DNA of 64,000 nt from JAZGGS01 sp963714405 (GCA_963714405.1 CAVQOH010000002.1:806001-870000); one strand, 5' to 3'; shown: positions 7,742 through 17,182, numbered from the stretch's first letter. Notes: generated by a model not told the origin, from the sequence alone. Made by a program: numbers and translations.

Positions 7742-9241
7742 TTAAGCGGTAGCATGTTTTAGTTTCTTAAGAAACAACCGAAGAATCAATGCTGCAAAAA
7801 AAGATGTTATAACTAACAGCAAGAAAAACTGCCAGAGTTCCCAATTTTGATAAAATCTTCCTACAAATCCTGATAGATAGTTTCCAATGGCAGTTGCACC
7901 AAACCAACCGCCCATCATTAATCCTTTCATTTTTGGTGGCGAAACCTTAGATACAAAAGAAAGACCCATTGGGCTTAGGTGTAACTCCGCTATTGTTAAA
8001 GTAAAATATGTCCCCATCAACCAATATGCAGATACTGTTATAGAAGAACTACCACCATCAAGCTCAAGCATAGATGGCAAACCTTGCACAGCAATAATCA
8101 TTATTATATATGCTAAGCCCGTAATTATCATTCCTATTCCAATTTTTGCTGGTGAAGAAGGTTCCTTGCCCTTTTTATTCAGATAACCAAACCAGCCAAC
8201 AATAATTGGTGTAAGAAGAACTATGAACATTGGGTTGAATGATTGGAATTGTTCGGGTGCAATTTCATTCTGATCACCTAATATATTTAGCTTAATGATT
8301 ATAATAATGAGACCAACTACCGCAAACAGGGCGCCAATTCCCTTTGCTTTGGTTGTTTTAGACACAAATGCAGCCGATCCTCCAAGCAATACGAAAAGAA
8401 TTGCGTGTAATCCAATAACATCGAAAAGTAGATATGTAAATTTGCCGACAAAGATATCAGTATAATCTCTTGCAAATAATGAAAGTGCAGAACCGTTCTG
8501 GTGAAATGCCATCCAGAAGAAGATAACTATTGCAAAAATCGTCATCAGGGCAATAATTCGCTCTTTTTCCTGTGATTTTGTGAGTACAATATCAACTTCA
8601 ACATTATCTTTTTCTTTGGCTCTATAATCTGCATTTGCATAATATTTTTTAAAGATGAGGAAAATTAGAAGCGAAATAATCATTCCGCCGGCTGCCACAG
8701 CAAATCCGGCATTATAACCTTCAGCCAGAGTTAGGTTAAAGTTTTCCATTACAAAGCGTTTTATGCCAGCCGCAGCCATTGGGGCATAAAAAGCGCCAAT
8801 GTTTATTCCCATATAAAAAATATTATACCCGGCATCTTTAAGCGATCCCTGAGAATGAGCATAAAGATTTCCTACCAGTACAGATATATTCGCCTTGAAC
8901 AACCCATTTCCAATACATACAACAACTAATGCAACATATAGTTGAAATGGTGAACTTGTTGGGACAGCCATCATAAAATATCCAACACCCATTACAATTG
9001 CACCAAGCGTGATTGTTTTTCCATAGCCAAGTAAATTATCTGCAAGCCAGCCGCCGATGATGGGTGTTATGTAAACCCCTGCAAGGAAAATACCATATAC
9101 GTTAGTTGCAGTAGAAGCATCCCAGTTGAAATTTTCCTGCATATAATAAACAAAAATGGAAAGCATTGTATAAAAACCGAACCGCTCCCACATCTCGGTA
9201 AAAAAGAGAACGTACAGCCCTTTCGGGTGACCCTTAAACAT
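7742..9241 (-). CDS. POT/PTR family peptide MFS transporter
   Basis: A 499-residue inner-membrane protein of the proton-dependent oligopeptide transporter family. The ExxER-type motif occurs in FFTEMWERFGFYTM near the N-terminus and the PTR2 signature is seen as YNIFYMGINIGAFYAPM. The 12-14 hydrophobic segments and the length fit DtpT-like di- and tripeptide/proton symporters. ATTCCTCCTGA (the reverse complement of a Shine-Dalgarno) lies just upstream, at 9242-9252. The gene is monocistronic with a strong terminator. A peptide importer agrees with the several secreted proteases and peptidase-like proteins in the window. Confidence 0.92.
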   Translation of the reverse strand: MFKGHPKGLYVLFFTEMWERFGFYTMLSIFVYYMQENFNWDASTATNVYGIFLAGVYITPIIGGWLADNLLGYGKTITLGAIVMGVGYFMMAVPTSSPFQLYVALVVVCIGNGLFKANISVLVGNLYAHSQGSLKDAGYNIFYMGINIGAFYAPMAAAGIKRFVMENFNLTLAEGYNAGFAVAAGGMIISLLIFLIFKKYYANADYRAKEKDNVEVDIVLTKSQEKERIIALMTIFAIVIFFWMAFHQNGSALSLFARDYTDIFVGKFTYLLFDVIGLHAILFVLLGGSAAFVSKTTKAKGIGALFAVVGLIIIIIKLNILGDQNEIAPEQFQSFNPMFIVLLTPIIVGWFGYLNKKGKEPSSPAKIGIGMIITGLAYIIMIIAVQGLPSMLELDGGSSSITVSAYWLMGTYFTLTIAELHLSPMGLSFVSKVSPPKMKGLMMGGWFGATAIGNYLSGFVGRFYQNWELWQFFLLLVITSFFAALILRLFLKKLKHATA

Positions 9242-9566
9242 TATTCCTCCTGATTCTGGTAATAAATATTAAAACTTTAAGTTTGATATAGATGATTTGC
9301 TGTTATTAATGATTTTAGTTTAGGTAAAGATTTTTAGCTAATTATGTATGCTTTTTCAAAAATAAACTTAAATTTAAGCAGATTTTGTTGCAATAACCAA
9401 CAATAAATTTGCCATTCACAATGCAATCCAGACAATAGCTCATAACCACATATTGTTAGATAAATCACATATTGGCACTTTATGAGTTTTCTTCTTGCCC
9501 GGTATCTATCCCAATACATATATTCGGTACAAATTTATTGTGGAAGACAAACAATTAGGAGGCATT
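9242..9566. other. intergenic region without recognised gene
   Basis: About 325 bases between the divergently transcribed POT transporter and the DinB-like gene. It must hold both promoters. I see only AT-rich sequence with no convincing -35/-10 pair, repeat or RNA gene. Confidence 0.5.
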
Positions 9567-10118
9567 ATGCATAAACTCAAAATATTTTCGTTTTTATTTG
9601 TTCTACTTGCAGCTAATACCCTTGCGATCAGCCCACTTAGCCAGCCAGTATTCGTTCAAGAATATCTTGGGCAAACTGATTTTATTGAAGGCAGGTTAAC
9701 GCAATTGCTTGGTGCTATGTCAGAAAATCAAATGAGCTGGGCACCCGCTGAAGGTATTAGAACCTGCGGACAAATATATATTCATACTGCCGAAGCAAAC
9801 TTTATGTTAGCTGGTTTTATGAGCGGCAGTGAAATGGAAGGTGAACAGGGTGCTCTGGAAAAAAGTGTAACTGGTAAAGACGAAATAATGAAGTTGCTCA
9901 AAGATTCTTTTGCAGCAGTAAGAGATGCTGCTAGCAAACTTTCTGATGACGAACTGAATAAAATGGTTCAAACGCCATTTGATATGGAGATGTCTATGAG
10001 AAACTTTATGATCAGCTTGCTTAGCCATTCACATGAACACCTGGGGCAAGGCATAGCTTATGCAAGAATGAATGGCGTAACTCCACCCTGGAGTGAAAAA
10101 CAGGACGATGAAGGATAA
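9567..10118 (+). CDS. exported DinB-like/DUF664 family protein
   Basis: A 183-residue protein with an N-terminal signal peptide (MHKLKIFSFLFVLLAANTLA) followed by a four-helix DinB-type bundle. The metal-binding histidines typical of DinB relatives are visible in QIYIHTAEANFML and in the C-terminal SHSHEHLGQGIAYARMNG. DinB-like proteins include thiol-dependent transferases; exported forms are common in FCB bacteria with unknown substrate. I moved the start to 9567, where TTAGGAGG lies 6 bases upstream. Confidence 0.82.
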   Translation: MHKLKIFSFLFVLLAANTLAISPLSQPVFVQEYLGQTDFIEGRLTQLLGAMSENQMSWAPAEGIRTCGQIYIHTAEANFMLAGFMSGSEMEGEQGALEKSVTGKDEIMKLLKDSFAAVRDAASKLSDDELNKMVQTPFDMEMSMRNFMISLLSHSHEHLGQGIAYARMNGVTPPWSEKQDDEG

Positions 10119-10195
10119 ACTATTGTTAACACAAGGCTGCTGCGAGATTGTTAAAATCAATTGAGTACTTAAACTTGTAGCAGCTTTATATTTAT

Positions 10196-10642
10196 ATGGA
10201 CTATAATTATTTGAAATCAATAAAGCACCTTTTGGTTATTCGGTCATCTCCCGAAAAAATATATAAAGCACTTACGACAAAAGCGGGTGCAGCAAATTGG
10301 TGGACATCGCAAACAAAGATTGGCAGTAAGGTTGGTGATGTAAATATCTTCAATTTCGGAGAAACTTATCACAATAAAATGAAAATCGTTAAGCTTGCTC
10401 CAAATAAAAGTGTTGAGTGGGAGTGTCTCGAAGGTGATAAGGAATGGATTGGAACCTTACTTTCATTTAATATTGAACAGCAAGAGAATAATTCGATTTT
10501 ACGTTTTGCCCATAGCCGCTGGCAGGAAGAAACAGATTTTTTTGCATCGTGTAATTATCATTGGGGATACTATATGCGCAGTTTAAAACTTTATTGTGAG
10601 ACAGGAACAGGAACTCCTTTTATAGCCTCAAGCCAACGATAA
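10196..10642 (+). CDS. SRPBCC/AHSA1-domain protein
   Basis: A 148-residue START-like ligand-binding domain: an opening strand (SIKHLLVIRSSPEKIYKALT), then AAANWWTSQTKIG-like and VEWECLEGDKEWIGTLLSF segments, ending in the long helix NYHWGYYMRSLKLYCETGTG. This is the usual pattern of Aha1/SRPBCC proteins (activator of Hsp90 homologues and polyketide-cyclase-like proteins). There is no signal peptide. The gap of 77 bases from the DinB gene leaves cotranscription open. Confidence 0.85.
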   Translation: MDYNYLKSIKHLLVIRSSPEKIYKALTTKAGAANWWTSQTKIGSKVGDVNIFNFGETYHNKMKIVKLAPNKSVEWECLEGDKEWIGTLLSFNIEQQENNSILRFAHSRWQEETDFFASCNYHWGYYMRSLKLYCETGTGTPFIASSQR

Positions 10643-10667
10643 GGTTGTTGTAAACCCCACTATTTTA

Positions 10668-11594
10668 TTAAATTTTCCCCATCGATTTTAATTTAAGCAA
10701 AGGCAGATTGGAAACTTTTACTATGCTAAAAAGAAGAAAAAAAGCCCCAGCCCACTGAACAGGCCTCATAATATTATCATGCAAAAAATATTCAAGTATT
10801 ACTGCGGTTAGCGGAAATGCCAGCTCGCAAATTGTAGCTACAGAAGCTGAAATCCTTTTTAATCCGTAGTAGTAAAGAAAGATTGCAGTTCCGCCGGTTG
10901 TAAATGCTATAATTAAAAACACATAAACCTGTTGTAAAGAAATTTCAGAAATGTTTGTTATGTTTCCCGAAGATAAAACAATAATCAGCATTATAATTGT
11001 TGAAAATGCAAACCTTAAGTAAGTCCCCAATTCAAAACCTACGTTTCTTAAAGCTCGTTTGCTTAAAACAGTTGAAGAACTAAAACCCAATGCTGCAATT
11101 AATGCAAATACAGCTGCAAGAACTGTTTTGTCTCCTGTTTTAAGATCCGGCAAATAGAAACCGAATGTCATAAAGTAAGCACCTATAATTGCAAGTGCAG
11201 CCCAGAAAAAAAATCTTTTTGAAAGTTTTTCTTTTAACAGAATTCCGGCTAATATCAACGCAAATACTGGTTGAAGTTTTTGTATAAGAATTACGATTGA
11301 AAGATTTACATAATTAACATAAAAAAGGGCTTTCGTGATTGCCATTGTTCCTATTGCACCACCTAAGAGGGCAACTAAGAAAAAGGCAAGCCAGTCTTTG
11401 TAGGTAAGATTTTTTAATTTTGAAAAATTTTTTAAAAAAATCGGTGTTAGTAAAATTGCAACCACTACACTTTCAACAAACACAACTAAAGTAACAGGCA
11501 GGTTATATAGAATGGGTCTTAATGCAATACCATCTACAGCCCAAAGGCTAGCAGCAAGGATTACAAAAAATGGAGCAAATTTATCTTTCAACAA
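10668..11594 (-). CDS. EamA/DMT-family transporter
   Basis: A 308-residue protein with about ten membrane helices and two EamA repeats (roughly 8-140 and 155-300). It begins FFVILAASLWAVDGIALRP and its second repeat contains ALIAALGFSSSTVLSKRAL. Probable metabolite exporter, substrate unknown. It is convergent with the SRPBCC gene and monocistronic. Confidence 0.88.
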   Translation of the reverse strand: MLKDKFAPFFVILAASLWAVDGIALRPILYNLPVTLVVFVESVVVAILLTPIFLKNFSKLKNLTYKDWLAFFLVALLGGAIGTMAITKALFYVNYVNLSIVILIQKLQPVFALILAGILLKEKLSKRFFFWAALAIIGAYFMTFGFYLPDLKTGDKTVLAAVFALIAALGFSSSTVLSKRALRNVGFELGTYLRFAFSTIIMLIIVLSSGNITNISEISLQQVYVFLIIAFTTGGTAIFLYYYGLKRISASVATICELAFPLTAVILEYFLHDNIMRPVQWAGAFFLLFSIVKVSNLPLLKLKSMGKI

Positions 11595-11751
11595 CGTTTT
11601 CTTTATATATTGTTTTTATAATCACTAATAATCTATTTGCATAATATAATACTTGTAAAGCAATAATCATTGTTCTGATTAATTACACAACATAAAAACA
11701 AATTATATAAATGATATTGAGAGTAACGTTTTTAAGTTTTATGATAAGAGA

Positions 11752-12357
11752 TCACTGGAAATTATTTAATATGGTTAAAATAAATTTTAAAAACTCTGAT
11801 GAAAACATTGGAACATTGTTCCATTCCTTAATACTTATCTTCTTGCTCAATTTTAAAAACTCACAGCTTTTTATATGATCTTTATGATTTGTATCTAGAA
11901 GAACATAGTTATTACTGTCATAATAGTATTGCCAGGGCGAACTCCCAATGCTTATATATAAATTTTGTTCCTTTTTCAGAGTATCGAAGTTATTTATAAA
12001 CGCATTCCGATATTTGTTTAGAGAACTTTCTTGCAAATGCAATGTTGCACTAAAAAAATTGCCCCACCAAAACATTGTTCTGTAACTAAAAATATTATTC
12101 TTCTTAAAGAGAGCGGGATAATCAAGCACCATGTATGGAAGACCCAGGTAATTTTCTCCTTTTGATATCTTCCCCGTACTAGTTTCTGTTCCAGCGGGAA
12201 AAGGAAACCACTCACCTTTAACGATGTTAATTAGCTCTTCCCGTGTAGCATCCATAAGCTTAAAGATTTTATTTAAGATTTCAATCTTTGTAAGAAGAAA
12301 ATCAGTGTCATGCAAATAATTCAAATCCTTTTTTGATAAATGTATTTTGCTTATCAT
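11752..12357 (-). CDS. hypothetical protein
   Basis: A 201-residue soluble protein that I do not recognise. It has no signal peptide. The middle part is aromatic-rich (ENYLGLPYMVLDYPALF, FWWGNFFSATLHLQ, SSPWQYYYDSNNYVLL), which suggests an alpha/beta binding protein. It lies alone between divergent or distant genes; nothing nearby points to a function. Confidence 0.55.
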   Translation of the reverse strand: MISKIHLSKKDLNYLHDTDFLLTKIEILNKIFKLMDATREELINIVKGEWFPFPAGTETSTGKISKGENYLGLPYMVLDYPALFKKNNIFSYRTMFWWGNFFSATLHLQESSLNKYRNAFINNFDTLKKEQNLYISIGSSPWQYYYDSNNYVLLDTNHKDHIKSCEFLKLSKKISIKEWNNVPMFSSEFLKFILTILNNFQ

Positions 12358-12517
12358 ATTTATAAATAGAACATATTCTCAGTATTAATGAAAAACTTGT
12401 TACAAATTAAGCATAAACAGGTGTTATTATAGCCTAAAGTCATATTTAGGTAAAAATATTATACAGTTGTATTATATTAATATTTAAATAAAGTATAAAA
12501 ATAGTATTAAGAATTAA

Positions 12518-13345
12518 ATGGAAACACAAAAGCCATCAATGGAAGTAAAAAGCTGGCGCATAAAACTATATGAAATAATTTTTGAAGCGGATACGCCCTC
12601 AGGAAAATTTTTTGATATACTTCTTATCTGGGCAATATTAACCAGCGTTACTGTTGTGTTTCTGGAAAGCATAAATGAACTTAAAATAGATTATGGAAAT
12701 TGGTTCGTTTTACTCGAATGGATTTTTACTGTTCTTTTCACAATTGAATATGGTTTTAGAATAATTAGTGTAAGAAAACCATTCAAATATATTTTTAGTT
12801 TTTTCGGTGTTGTAGATTTTCTTGCTATAATTCCCACCTACTTAAGTTTGCTTATTACGGGCAGCCAGTATTTACTTGTAATAAGAATATTAAGATTACT
12901 AAGAGTCTTCAGAGTTTTTAAATTAACTCACCTTGTTAAGCAATCTGATGTTTTAGTTTATGCATTAAAAGCAAGCCGTGCAAAAATAGCTGTGTTTCTT
13001 TTTGCAGTTGTAACATTAGTTGTTATAATCGGTGCGTTAATGTATGTTATTGAAGGCCCTGAAAACGGGTTTACCAGCATTCCGGTTAGTATGTACTGGG
13101 CAATCGTAACCTTAACAACAGTTGGTTACGGAGATATTTCACCACAATCTCCTGTTGGACAACTTTTAGCTTCCATGGTAATGATAATGGGTTATGGAAT
13201 AATTGCAGTTCCAACAGGTATTGTATCAGTTGAAATTGCTAGTGCGACAAAAAAGCAAGTTACTACCCAAGTTTGCCCAAGCTGTATTTCCGAAGGACAT
13301 GATAAAGATGCAGTGTATTGTAAATTTTGCGGCGCAAAGTTATAG
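12518..13345 (+). CDS. voltage-gated potassium channel with C-terminal zinc ribbon
   Basis: A 275-residue Kv-like ion channel. Helices S1-S4 lie between about 30 and 140; the S4 voltage sensor has regularly spaced arginines (RILRLLRVFRVFK, 123-135). The pore helix and filter TTVGYGD end at 206, followed by S6. After the channel, four cysteines (C253, C256, C268, C271) form a zinc-ribbon of the CPSC...CKFCGAKL type in the cytoplasm. The tail is unusual for short bacterial Kv channels and may control gating or assembly. Confidence 0.9.
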   Translation: METQKPSMEVKSWRIKLYEIIFEADTPSGKFFDILLIWAILTSVTVVFLESINELKIDYGNWFVLLEWIFTVLFTIEYGFRIISVRKPFKYIFSFFGVVDFLAIIPTYLSLLITGSQYLLVIRILRLLRVFRVFKLTHLVKQSDVLVYALKASRAKIAVFLFAVVTLVVIIGALMYVIEGPENGFTSIPVSMYWAIVTLTTVGYGDISPQSPVGQLLASMVMIMGYGIIAVPTGIVSVEIASATKKQVTTQVCPSCISEGHDKDAVYCKFCGAKL

Positions 13346-13528
13346 GTTGGCAATAGTTACAACCTGATAAGTTATTTTCTTCTCACCCCCACATCTAATA
13401 TAAGCGGCAATTATAGTTTAGCTATCAGTACTATACCAACAGTTTATATGTGTAAACATATTTGTATTAAGAGCAATTTTTGATTATTATCAAAGCAATA
13501 TATTTATTAATAATTTTTGGAGTAAATA

Positions 13529-14902
13529 ATGTCCGATAATATTGCCACTAGACAATTCGGTGAAAGTCTGCGGGGTAATATCATTTTACCCGGCGATGCT
13601 GGTTATGATAATGCCAGAAAAGTATACAACGGTATGATTGACAAAAAACCTGCAATAATTGCACAGTGTTTGGATGTTGCGGATGTAATATCCTCTGTTA
13701 ATTTCGGTCGCGAAAATAATATGCTTATTTCTGTCCGCGGAGGTGGGCACAATGCTGGTGGTTTAGGTATTTGCGATGATGGATTGGTTATTGATCTTTC
13801 ACAAATTAGGTATACACATATTGATCCTGAAAAGAAAACAATACGTGTTGGCGGAGGCTGCCAATGGGGAGATGTTGATCACGCAGGTCATGCTTTTGGA
13901 TTGGCAGTTCCCGCAGGAATAATCTCCACAACTGGAGTTGGCGGACTTGCTCTTGGTGGTGGTGTTGGTTACTTAAGCCGAAAATTTGGTTTAACAATCG
14001 ATAGCATTCTTGAAGTTGAAATGGTGCTGGCTGATGGTTCGGTAGTTAGAGCAAACGTTAAGGAAAATGAGGATCTATTTTGGGCAATACGCGGTGGAGG
14101 CGGAAATTTTGGAATAGTCACATCCTTTTTATTCCAGGGACATCCCGTGCATACAAGCTTTGGCGGACCAACTCTTTGGCATATCGATAAAACAGAACAG
14201 ATATTAAAATGGTACAGGGATTTTATAGTAAATGCTAATGAAGATATTTATGGATTTTTTGCAACATTAACTGTTCCGGGTCCTCCATTTCCTGAAGCAT
14301 TGCACGGTAAAAAAATGTGTGGAGTTATCTGGAACTATTTAGGACCACATGAAAAAGCAGAAGAAGCATTGAAACCGGCCCGTGAACTAAAGCCTGATTT
14401 TGATCATGTAGGGCCAATACCACATCCAACATTAAATAGTATGTTTGATGTATTTTATCCTACAGGATTACAGTGGTACTGGAGAGCAGATTTCATAAAA
14501 GAAATTCCAGATGAAGCAGTTGCACAACATGTAAAGTATGGTAAAGATTTACCAACTCCTCATTCTACAATGCATTTGTATCCCATCAACGGTGCAGCGC
14601 ATAATGTTGGTAACAACGATACATCGTGGGCATACAGAGATGCAAACTGGGCACAAGTGATGGTGGGTGTTGATCCTGATTCTGCAAACAAAGAAAAGAT
14701 TACAAAATGGACAAAGAATTATTATGATGCAATTCATCCTTACTCTGCAGGCGGTGCGTATATTAACTTTATGATGGATGAAGGACAGGAAAGAGTGAAA
14801 GCATCATACAAAGAAAACTATAATAAGCTGGTTAAGATTAAAACAAAGTATGATCCAAAGAATTTGTTTCGCGTTAATCAGAATATAAAACCAAGCACAT
14901 AA
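13529..14902 (+). CDS. FAD-linked oxidoreductase, BBE type
   Basis: A 457-residue oxidase of the berberine-bridge-enzyme/VAO family. The FAD-binding PCMH domain covers about 35-210, with RGGGHNAGG (its His is the usual site of 8-alpha covalent flavin attachment) and TGVGGLALGGGVGYL. The C-terminal BBE segment ends in YDPKNLFRVNQNIKP. Family members oxidise sugars, alcohols or alkaloid-like substrates. There is no signal peptide, so it should be cytoplasmic. It is monocistronic with a strong terminator. Confidence 0.9.
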   Translation: MSDNIATRQFGESLRGNIILPGDAGYDNARKVYNGMIDKKPAIIAQCLDVADVISSVNFGRENNMLISVRGGGHNAGGLGICDDGLVIDLSQIRYTHIDPEKKTIRVGGGCQWGDVDHAGHAFGLAVPAGIISTTGVGGLALGGGVGYLSRKFGLTIDSILEVEMVLADGSVVRANVKENEDLFWAIRGGGGNFGIVTSFLFQGHPVHTSFGGPTLWHIDKTEQILKWYRDFIVNANEDIYGFFATLTVPGPPFPEALHGKKMCGVIWNYLGPHEKAEEALKPARELKPDFDHVGPIPHPTLNSMFDVFYPTGLQWYWRADFIKEIPDEAVAQHVKYGKDLPTPHSTMHLYPINGAAHNVGNNDTSWAYRDANWAQVMVGVDPDSANKEKITKWTKNYYDAIHPYSAGGAYINFMMDEGQERVKASYKENYNKLVKIKTKYDPKNLFRVNQNIKPST

Positions 14903-14926
14903 TAGTTTAATCAACGATTCTATTCG

Positions 14927-14962
14927 ATCCCCATCTTATAAATAAAAGACGGGGATTTTTTT
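14927..14962 (+). terminator. Rho-independent terminator of the BBE oxidase gene
   Basis: Stem ATCCCC-x-TCTT / AAGA-x-GGGGAT followed by seven T residues. It lies 25 bases past the stop. The rest of the gap up to 15222 shows no gene or recognisable site. Confidence 0.85.
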
Positions 14963-15222
14963 CATCATACAACCCTAACTTCATAAAAAGAATTTTAATC
15001 GAGGCGACGAATTTTTCGTTTTAGGGACATAATTGGCAATAAAATAGTGTAAGAAATATTTTTTTTTATTGTTTCTTATGCGAAAACAAAACAAATTGAT
15101 TAATGTGTAGATGGTACTAATATTGTGAATTAAACTACCGAAGGTTTAGTTGGGGTATTAAATAATAAAGGCTGGAGAATATAAACCGGCTAATAATAAA
15201 ATAATAGTACAGGTGGTCGAAT

Positions 15223-15543
15223 ATGTCTTTAGCAACAATAAGTTTCTGGGAGGAAAATTATAACTCTTATGGAATTCCGAGTAGAATGCACAGCTATTTA
15301 ATATCTGTTTTTGTAAACCAGATAATAGGTAGAGGTGATAAAATTGTGAAAATAGTTCCATTAACAGAAGGGGCACCATTACTGGAAAGCCAGCACCCAT
15401 TTGTTGTAAGAAATACCACAACAGAGCAGGCATTATTAAAAGCCTTTAAAATTCTTATGGATATGCCAACGTTACAAGGAATGAAAAATCATAAAAGTAT
15501 TATGAGAAATAAAGAAAATGCATTAAATATAATTCAGAACTAA
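15223..15543 (+). CDS. hypothetical protein
   Basis: A 106-residue protein with no recognised family, signal peptide or membrane segment. It starts MSLATISFWEENYNSYGIPS and has a central VVRNTTTEQALLKAFKILMDM helix. AGGTGG about 10 bases upstream supports the ATG. An overlapping minus-strand reading frame of 91 codons at 15158-15433 lacks a ribosome site and looks like a shadow. The hairpin after it (15644-15677) would terminate it. Confidence 0.5.
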   Translation: MSLATISFWEENYNSYGIPSRMHSYLISVFVNQIIGRGDKIVKIVPLTEGAPLLESQHPFVVRNTTTEQALLKAFKILMDMPTLQGMKNHKSIMRNKENALNIIQN

Positions 15544-15643
15544 GGTATTCAATATAAATTGCCCTTTAAATAGAAGATGTAGCCAGGACGATTATTTAGA
15601 AAGATATAAATTAAAACACAGTAGTTGTTGATAACTCCCTGCG

Positions 15644-15677
15644 AACCCCCGCTTGTAATTATAGGCGGGGGTTTTTT
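15644..15677 (+). terminator. hairpin terminator, copy 1 of the AACCCCCGC repeat family
   Basis: A 9-bp stem AACCCCCGC / GCGGGGGTT with loop TTGTAATTATAG and a run of six T. It acts plausibly as terminator for the 15223 gene, 25 bases before tRNA-Lys. Stem and loop recur at 20544, 23222, 26617 and 28956. Confidence 0.8.
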
Positions 15678-15701
15678 AATATTTTTTCTTAATTTTGCAC
15701 C

Positions 15702-15774
15702 GCACCCTTAGCTCAGTTGGTAGAGCATCTGACTCTTAATCAGCAGGTCGCCGGTTCGAGCCCGGCAGGGTGCA
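15702..15774 (+). tRNA. tRNA-Lys (anticodon CTT)
   Basis: A complete 73-base cloverleaf. The acceptor stem is GCACCCT / AGGGTGC with discriminator A. The D arm contains AGCTCAGTTGGTAGAGC, the anticodon arm is TCTGA-CTCTTAA-TCAGC with anticodon CTT, and the T arm contains GGTTCGAGCC. CCA is not encoded. Its 3' half has a decayed second copy at 29074-29118, and the gene marks the left border of an accessory region. Confidence 0.95.
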
Positions 15775-15778
15775 CAAA

Positions 15779-15813
15779 AAACCTTTGAGAACATAGTATT
15801 TTCAAAGGTTTTA
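15779..15813 (+). terminator. terminator after tRNA-Lys
   Basis: Stem AAAACCTTTGA / TCAAAGGTTTT with a roughly 12-base loop, followed by a T-rich tract (ACTTTTTTC), beginning 5 bases after the tRNA. Downstream, ATGGTATGGA occurs twice (15854-15863 and 15866-15875) in an otherwise empty 130-base stretch. Confidence 0.7.
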
Positions 15814-15946
15814 CTTTTTTCAGTATTCGAAAATCCCGCTGATTTTAAGCGAAATGGTATGGACTATGGTATGGATTTTCTGTATTGCAATTGGCAGATT
15901 ATAGCAATGTTCAACTATTCCTAAAACCTATAGGTTTATGACGCTT

Positions 15947-16720
15947 CTAAATATCCGTCTCAAACACTTTGAAATTGTTTAGCAAAGATTCAAGATGCTC
16001 AACAAATTGTCTGGCCGGACCCTCTTTCCTGAATTTGAATCGTTTCCCCCGGCGGTACCCATTCTTAGGAGAACCTACTTCGACTGAAGCAATATAGACA
16101 GTTTGATTAAATAGCCCTTCCCGCTTCGTGTTCAGCCAAACTGACCGTTTTTGTACCCAGTTTTCGAGCAGTAAATTCGTAACTTCTAAAGCGACAACGG
16201 TATCCCAATTATTTTGCATCCCAGACTCTTTTTTTGTCCCCCGGGGGAATTTTATGGTTTCAACAATCGTTTCTTCCCATTGTTTGCGCTCTTGTTTGCG
16301 GTTTTCTTGTATTTTCTCTTCTTCGGCTATAATAGTCTTACATTTTTTAAACATCTTCGAGCGCTCAAAATCATATTTCAGGTCTCCAAACCGTTCCCGG
16401 CAGTCGCGTTTATACTCGTAAATCTGAGGGTCGTCAGTCCAACCCCATATGGTTTTTTCAAATTCCTTTTGTCTGTTGAAGTACTCTATCAGGCGTCTGC
16501 AATATCGTATGTCTTCTCTGTTTATTATATTTTCGAACAGATCAAATAGATAAGCAAGTGAAAATTCCCAGCTTTTCATTATGCTGTTGACAAAATAGGC
16601 GCTGTTGCTGCTTGCCTCCTGTGAGAGTTCGACAAGTATCTCTGCCTTTCTCAGTATGTTTTCCGGTTTCCGCTCGGTTAATCGCCGGAATTCACTGATC
16701 AGCTCATTGTCTGGTGTCAT
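15947..16720 (-). CDS. hypothetical protein with GC-richer composition
   Basis: A 257-residue soluble, highly charged protein, mainly helical (many Glu/Arg/Lys, with EEEKIQENRKQERKQWEE at about 130-150) and a basic C-terminal part (GYRRGKRFKFRKEGPARQF). I do not recognise a family. By eye its base composition is clearly richer in G and C than its neighbours (blocks such as CCCCCGGCGG), and its codon use differs, which suggests recent transfer. It sits directly beside tRNA-Lys, where integrated elements often place their genes, but it has no integrase motif. Confidence 0.6.
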   Translation of the reverse strand: MTPDNELISEFRRLTERKPENILRKAEILVELSQEASSNSAYFVNSIMKSWEFSLAYLFDLFENIINREDIRYCRRLIEYFNRQKEFEKTIWGWTDDPQIYEYKRDCRERFGDLKYDFERSKMFKKCKTIIAEEEKIQENRKQERKQWEETIVETIKFPRGTKKESGMQNNWDTVVALEVTNLLLENWVQKRSVWLNTKREGLFNQTVYIASVEVGSPKNGYRRGKRFKFRKEGPARQFVEHLESLLNNFKVFETDI

Positions 16721-16756
16721 TGAGGTCCCTTTCCTCTCTTTGTCCTATTGAATTAT

Positions 16757-17182
16757 TTATTCCTCAACACAATAATTAAAATTATTATCTGGCTTTACGC
16801 CACCATAACAAAATTTCTTACTACCATTCGGATAAATCCAATAACCGCAAACCATCCATTTATCATAATGCACTGAATAATTCATTCCATCTCTTGCCAC
16901 ATTTGGTGTGTGTTCTTTTGAGTCAAATAAAAGTATCATGTTATGGTTATTTGATAAATCTTTCATTATACCCTTTACTTCACCCACCCATTCAATTTTA
17001 CTCCAAAGTGAATCATGATCATTTGTATAGGCAATTAAAATATCATTTGTCTTTGATGCAACATTAAAGTTCACCAAACTTGGTTGCTCATTCTTGAACT
17101 CACTATCACACGAACAAAATACCAACACCATAATTAAGCAGATAAAAGAGTTTTTAAATAATGAAAAAGAATGTTTTGACAT
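16757..17182 (-). CDS. hypothetical lipoprotein
   Basis: A 141-residue exported protein. The N-terminus has a lysine, a hydrophobic core and a lipobox-like LVFCSC, so lipidation at Cys23 or Cys25 is likely. The rest contains a YSVHYDKWMVCGYWIYPNG strand-turn and ends in CVEE; two further Cys could form a disulfide. The family is not recognised. AAAGGGAA precedes the start. It is 37 bases from the GC-richer gene and has ordinary AT-rich composition. Confidence 0.65.
   Translation of the reverse strand: MSKHSFSLFKNSFICLIMVLVFCSCDSEFKNEQPSLVNFNVASKTNDILIAYTNDHDSLWSKIEWVGEVKGIMKDLSNNHNMILLFDSKEHTPNVARDGMNYSVHYDKWMVCGYWIYPNGSKKFCYGGVKPDNNFNYCVEE

Noticed and set aside
9384..9400. Possible extra sigma-54 activator site (TTGTTGCAATAA) before the DinB-like gene
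   Set aside because: It resembles the TTGCAA motif but no -24/-12 promoter follows within a sensible distance, and such 8-base matches are expected by chance in AT-rich DNA.
15158..15433. 91-codon minus-strand open frame
   Set aside because: It overlaps the plus-strand 106-codon frame, has no ribosome site, and its product is Leu/Cys/Phe-rich in the way of an antisense shadow.
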